Source: Bacteroidota bacterium (GTDB taxonomy: Bacteria > Bacteroidota > Bacteroidia > Bacteroidales > JAGONC01). Taken from it: 64,000 nucleotides of DNA. The stretch lies in assembly GCA_022711405.1 (NCBI GenBank), contig JAKLFC010000015.1, positions 30,923 to 94,922 on the forward strand, given 5' to 3'. Shown piece after piece: positions 63,022 through 64,000 of this stretch; the stretch's first letter is position 1; each line of letters begins with the position of its first letter. The translations under genes were made by a program, and so were the position numbers. The notes under the pieces are model-generated. The model was not told the origin of the DNA, did no database searches, and saw nothing but the letters and a program-made list of their open reading frames with translations.

Positions 63022-64000
<979 letters not shown>

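Overview
The window reads as chromosomal DNA of a Bacteroidota bacterium, most likely an uncultivated member of the Bacteroidales or a close relative. The signs are type IX secretion (T9SS) C-terminal sorting domains on two large exoproteins, a GldB gliding/T9SS lipoprotein, many PorT-like outer-membrane barrels, Bacteroidota-only families (BT_3928-like DoxX protein, DUF1599, DUF4783, PF14121-type putative porin), and promoter elements of the TTG-N19-TAnnTTTG type. Shine-Dalgarno sequences are mostly missing. Base composition is moderate, with AT-rich intergenic DNA.

Layout. 1-489 is the start of a MacB/LolD-type ATPase cut by the window edge. 606-7196 holds two paralogous T9SS exoproteins (884 and 974 aa) around a beta-barrel gene. 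7197-9863 is a HigBA-like toxin-antitoxin module between two copies of the 3' end of yifB, followed by yifB itself. 9942-14113 carries gldB, two barrels and nadE. 14172-24646 is a minus-strand run: nfu-type protein, Mrp ATPase, plsY, a 1497-aa unknown exoprotein, prmA, tpiA, a lone OppB-like permease and the BT_3928-like gene, then DUF1599. 25290-34283 holds folP, cdaA, a TPR lipoprotein, def, ruvX, dapD, a GT9 transferase, a Sua5-type enzyme, dnaN, pepD and rpmH (the last was found directly in the sequence). 34414-43284 is a surface-polysaccharide region: YfhO protein, GT4 transferase, a frameshifted GT2 gene, an interrupted FkbM methyltransferase, a FISUMP lipoprotein-like exoprotein and a Wzx-like flippase. 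43281-54518 is metabolic: gpsA, nadC, DUF4783, rlmH, pckA, ppdK, a split lysine-ketoglutarate reductase/saccharopine dehydrogenase pair, and a TerB-DnaJ protein. 54524-62567 holds a putative porin and a complete three-gene NHLM-type peptide exporter with no obvious precursor. 62761-64000 is the end of an rRNA operon (23S 3' part, 5S, terminator) on the minus strand.

Working together. pckA and ppdK control the PEP/pyruvate node. nadC and nadE supply NAD. LKR and SDH open the saccharopine route of lysine breakdown. GldB, the T9SS cargo and the barrels belong to cell-surface secretion. The NHLM operon should cleave and export a leader peptide-bearing product encoded elsewhere.

The most unusual signal outside genes is a set of short intergenic tandem arrays with strict 7-, 8- or 10-bp periods. 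They abut stop or start codons, recur at distant loci in both orientations, and in three cases bracket a single gene. The main gene-level curiosities are the paired exoproteins with aerolysin-like strand patterns, the toxin-antitoxin insertion carrying a second diverged yifB tail, and the orphan NHLM exporter beside an rRNA operon.
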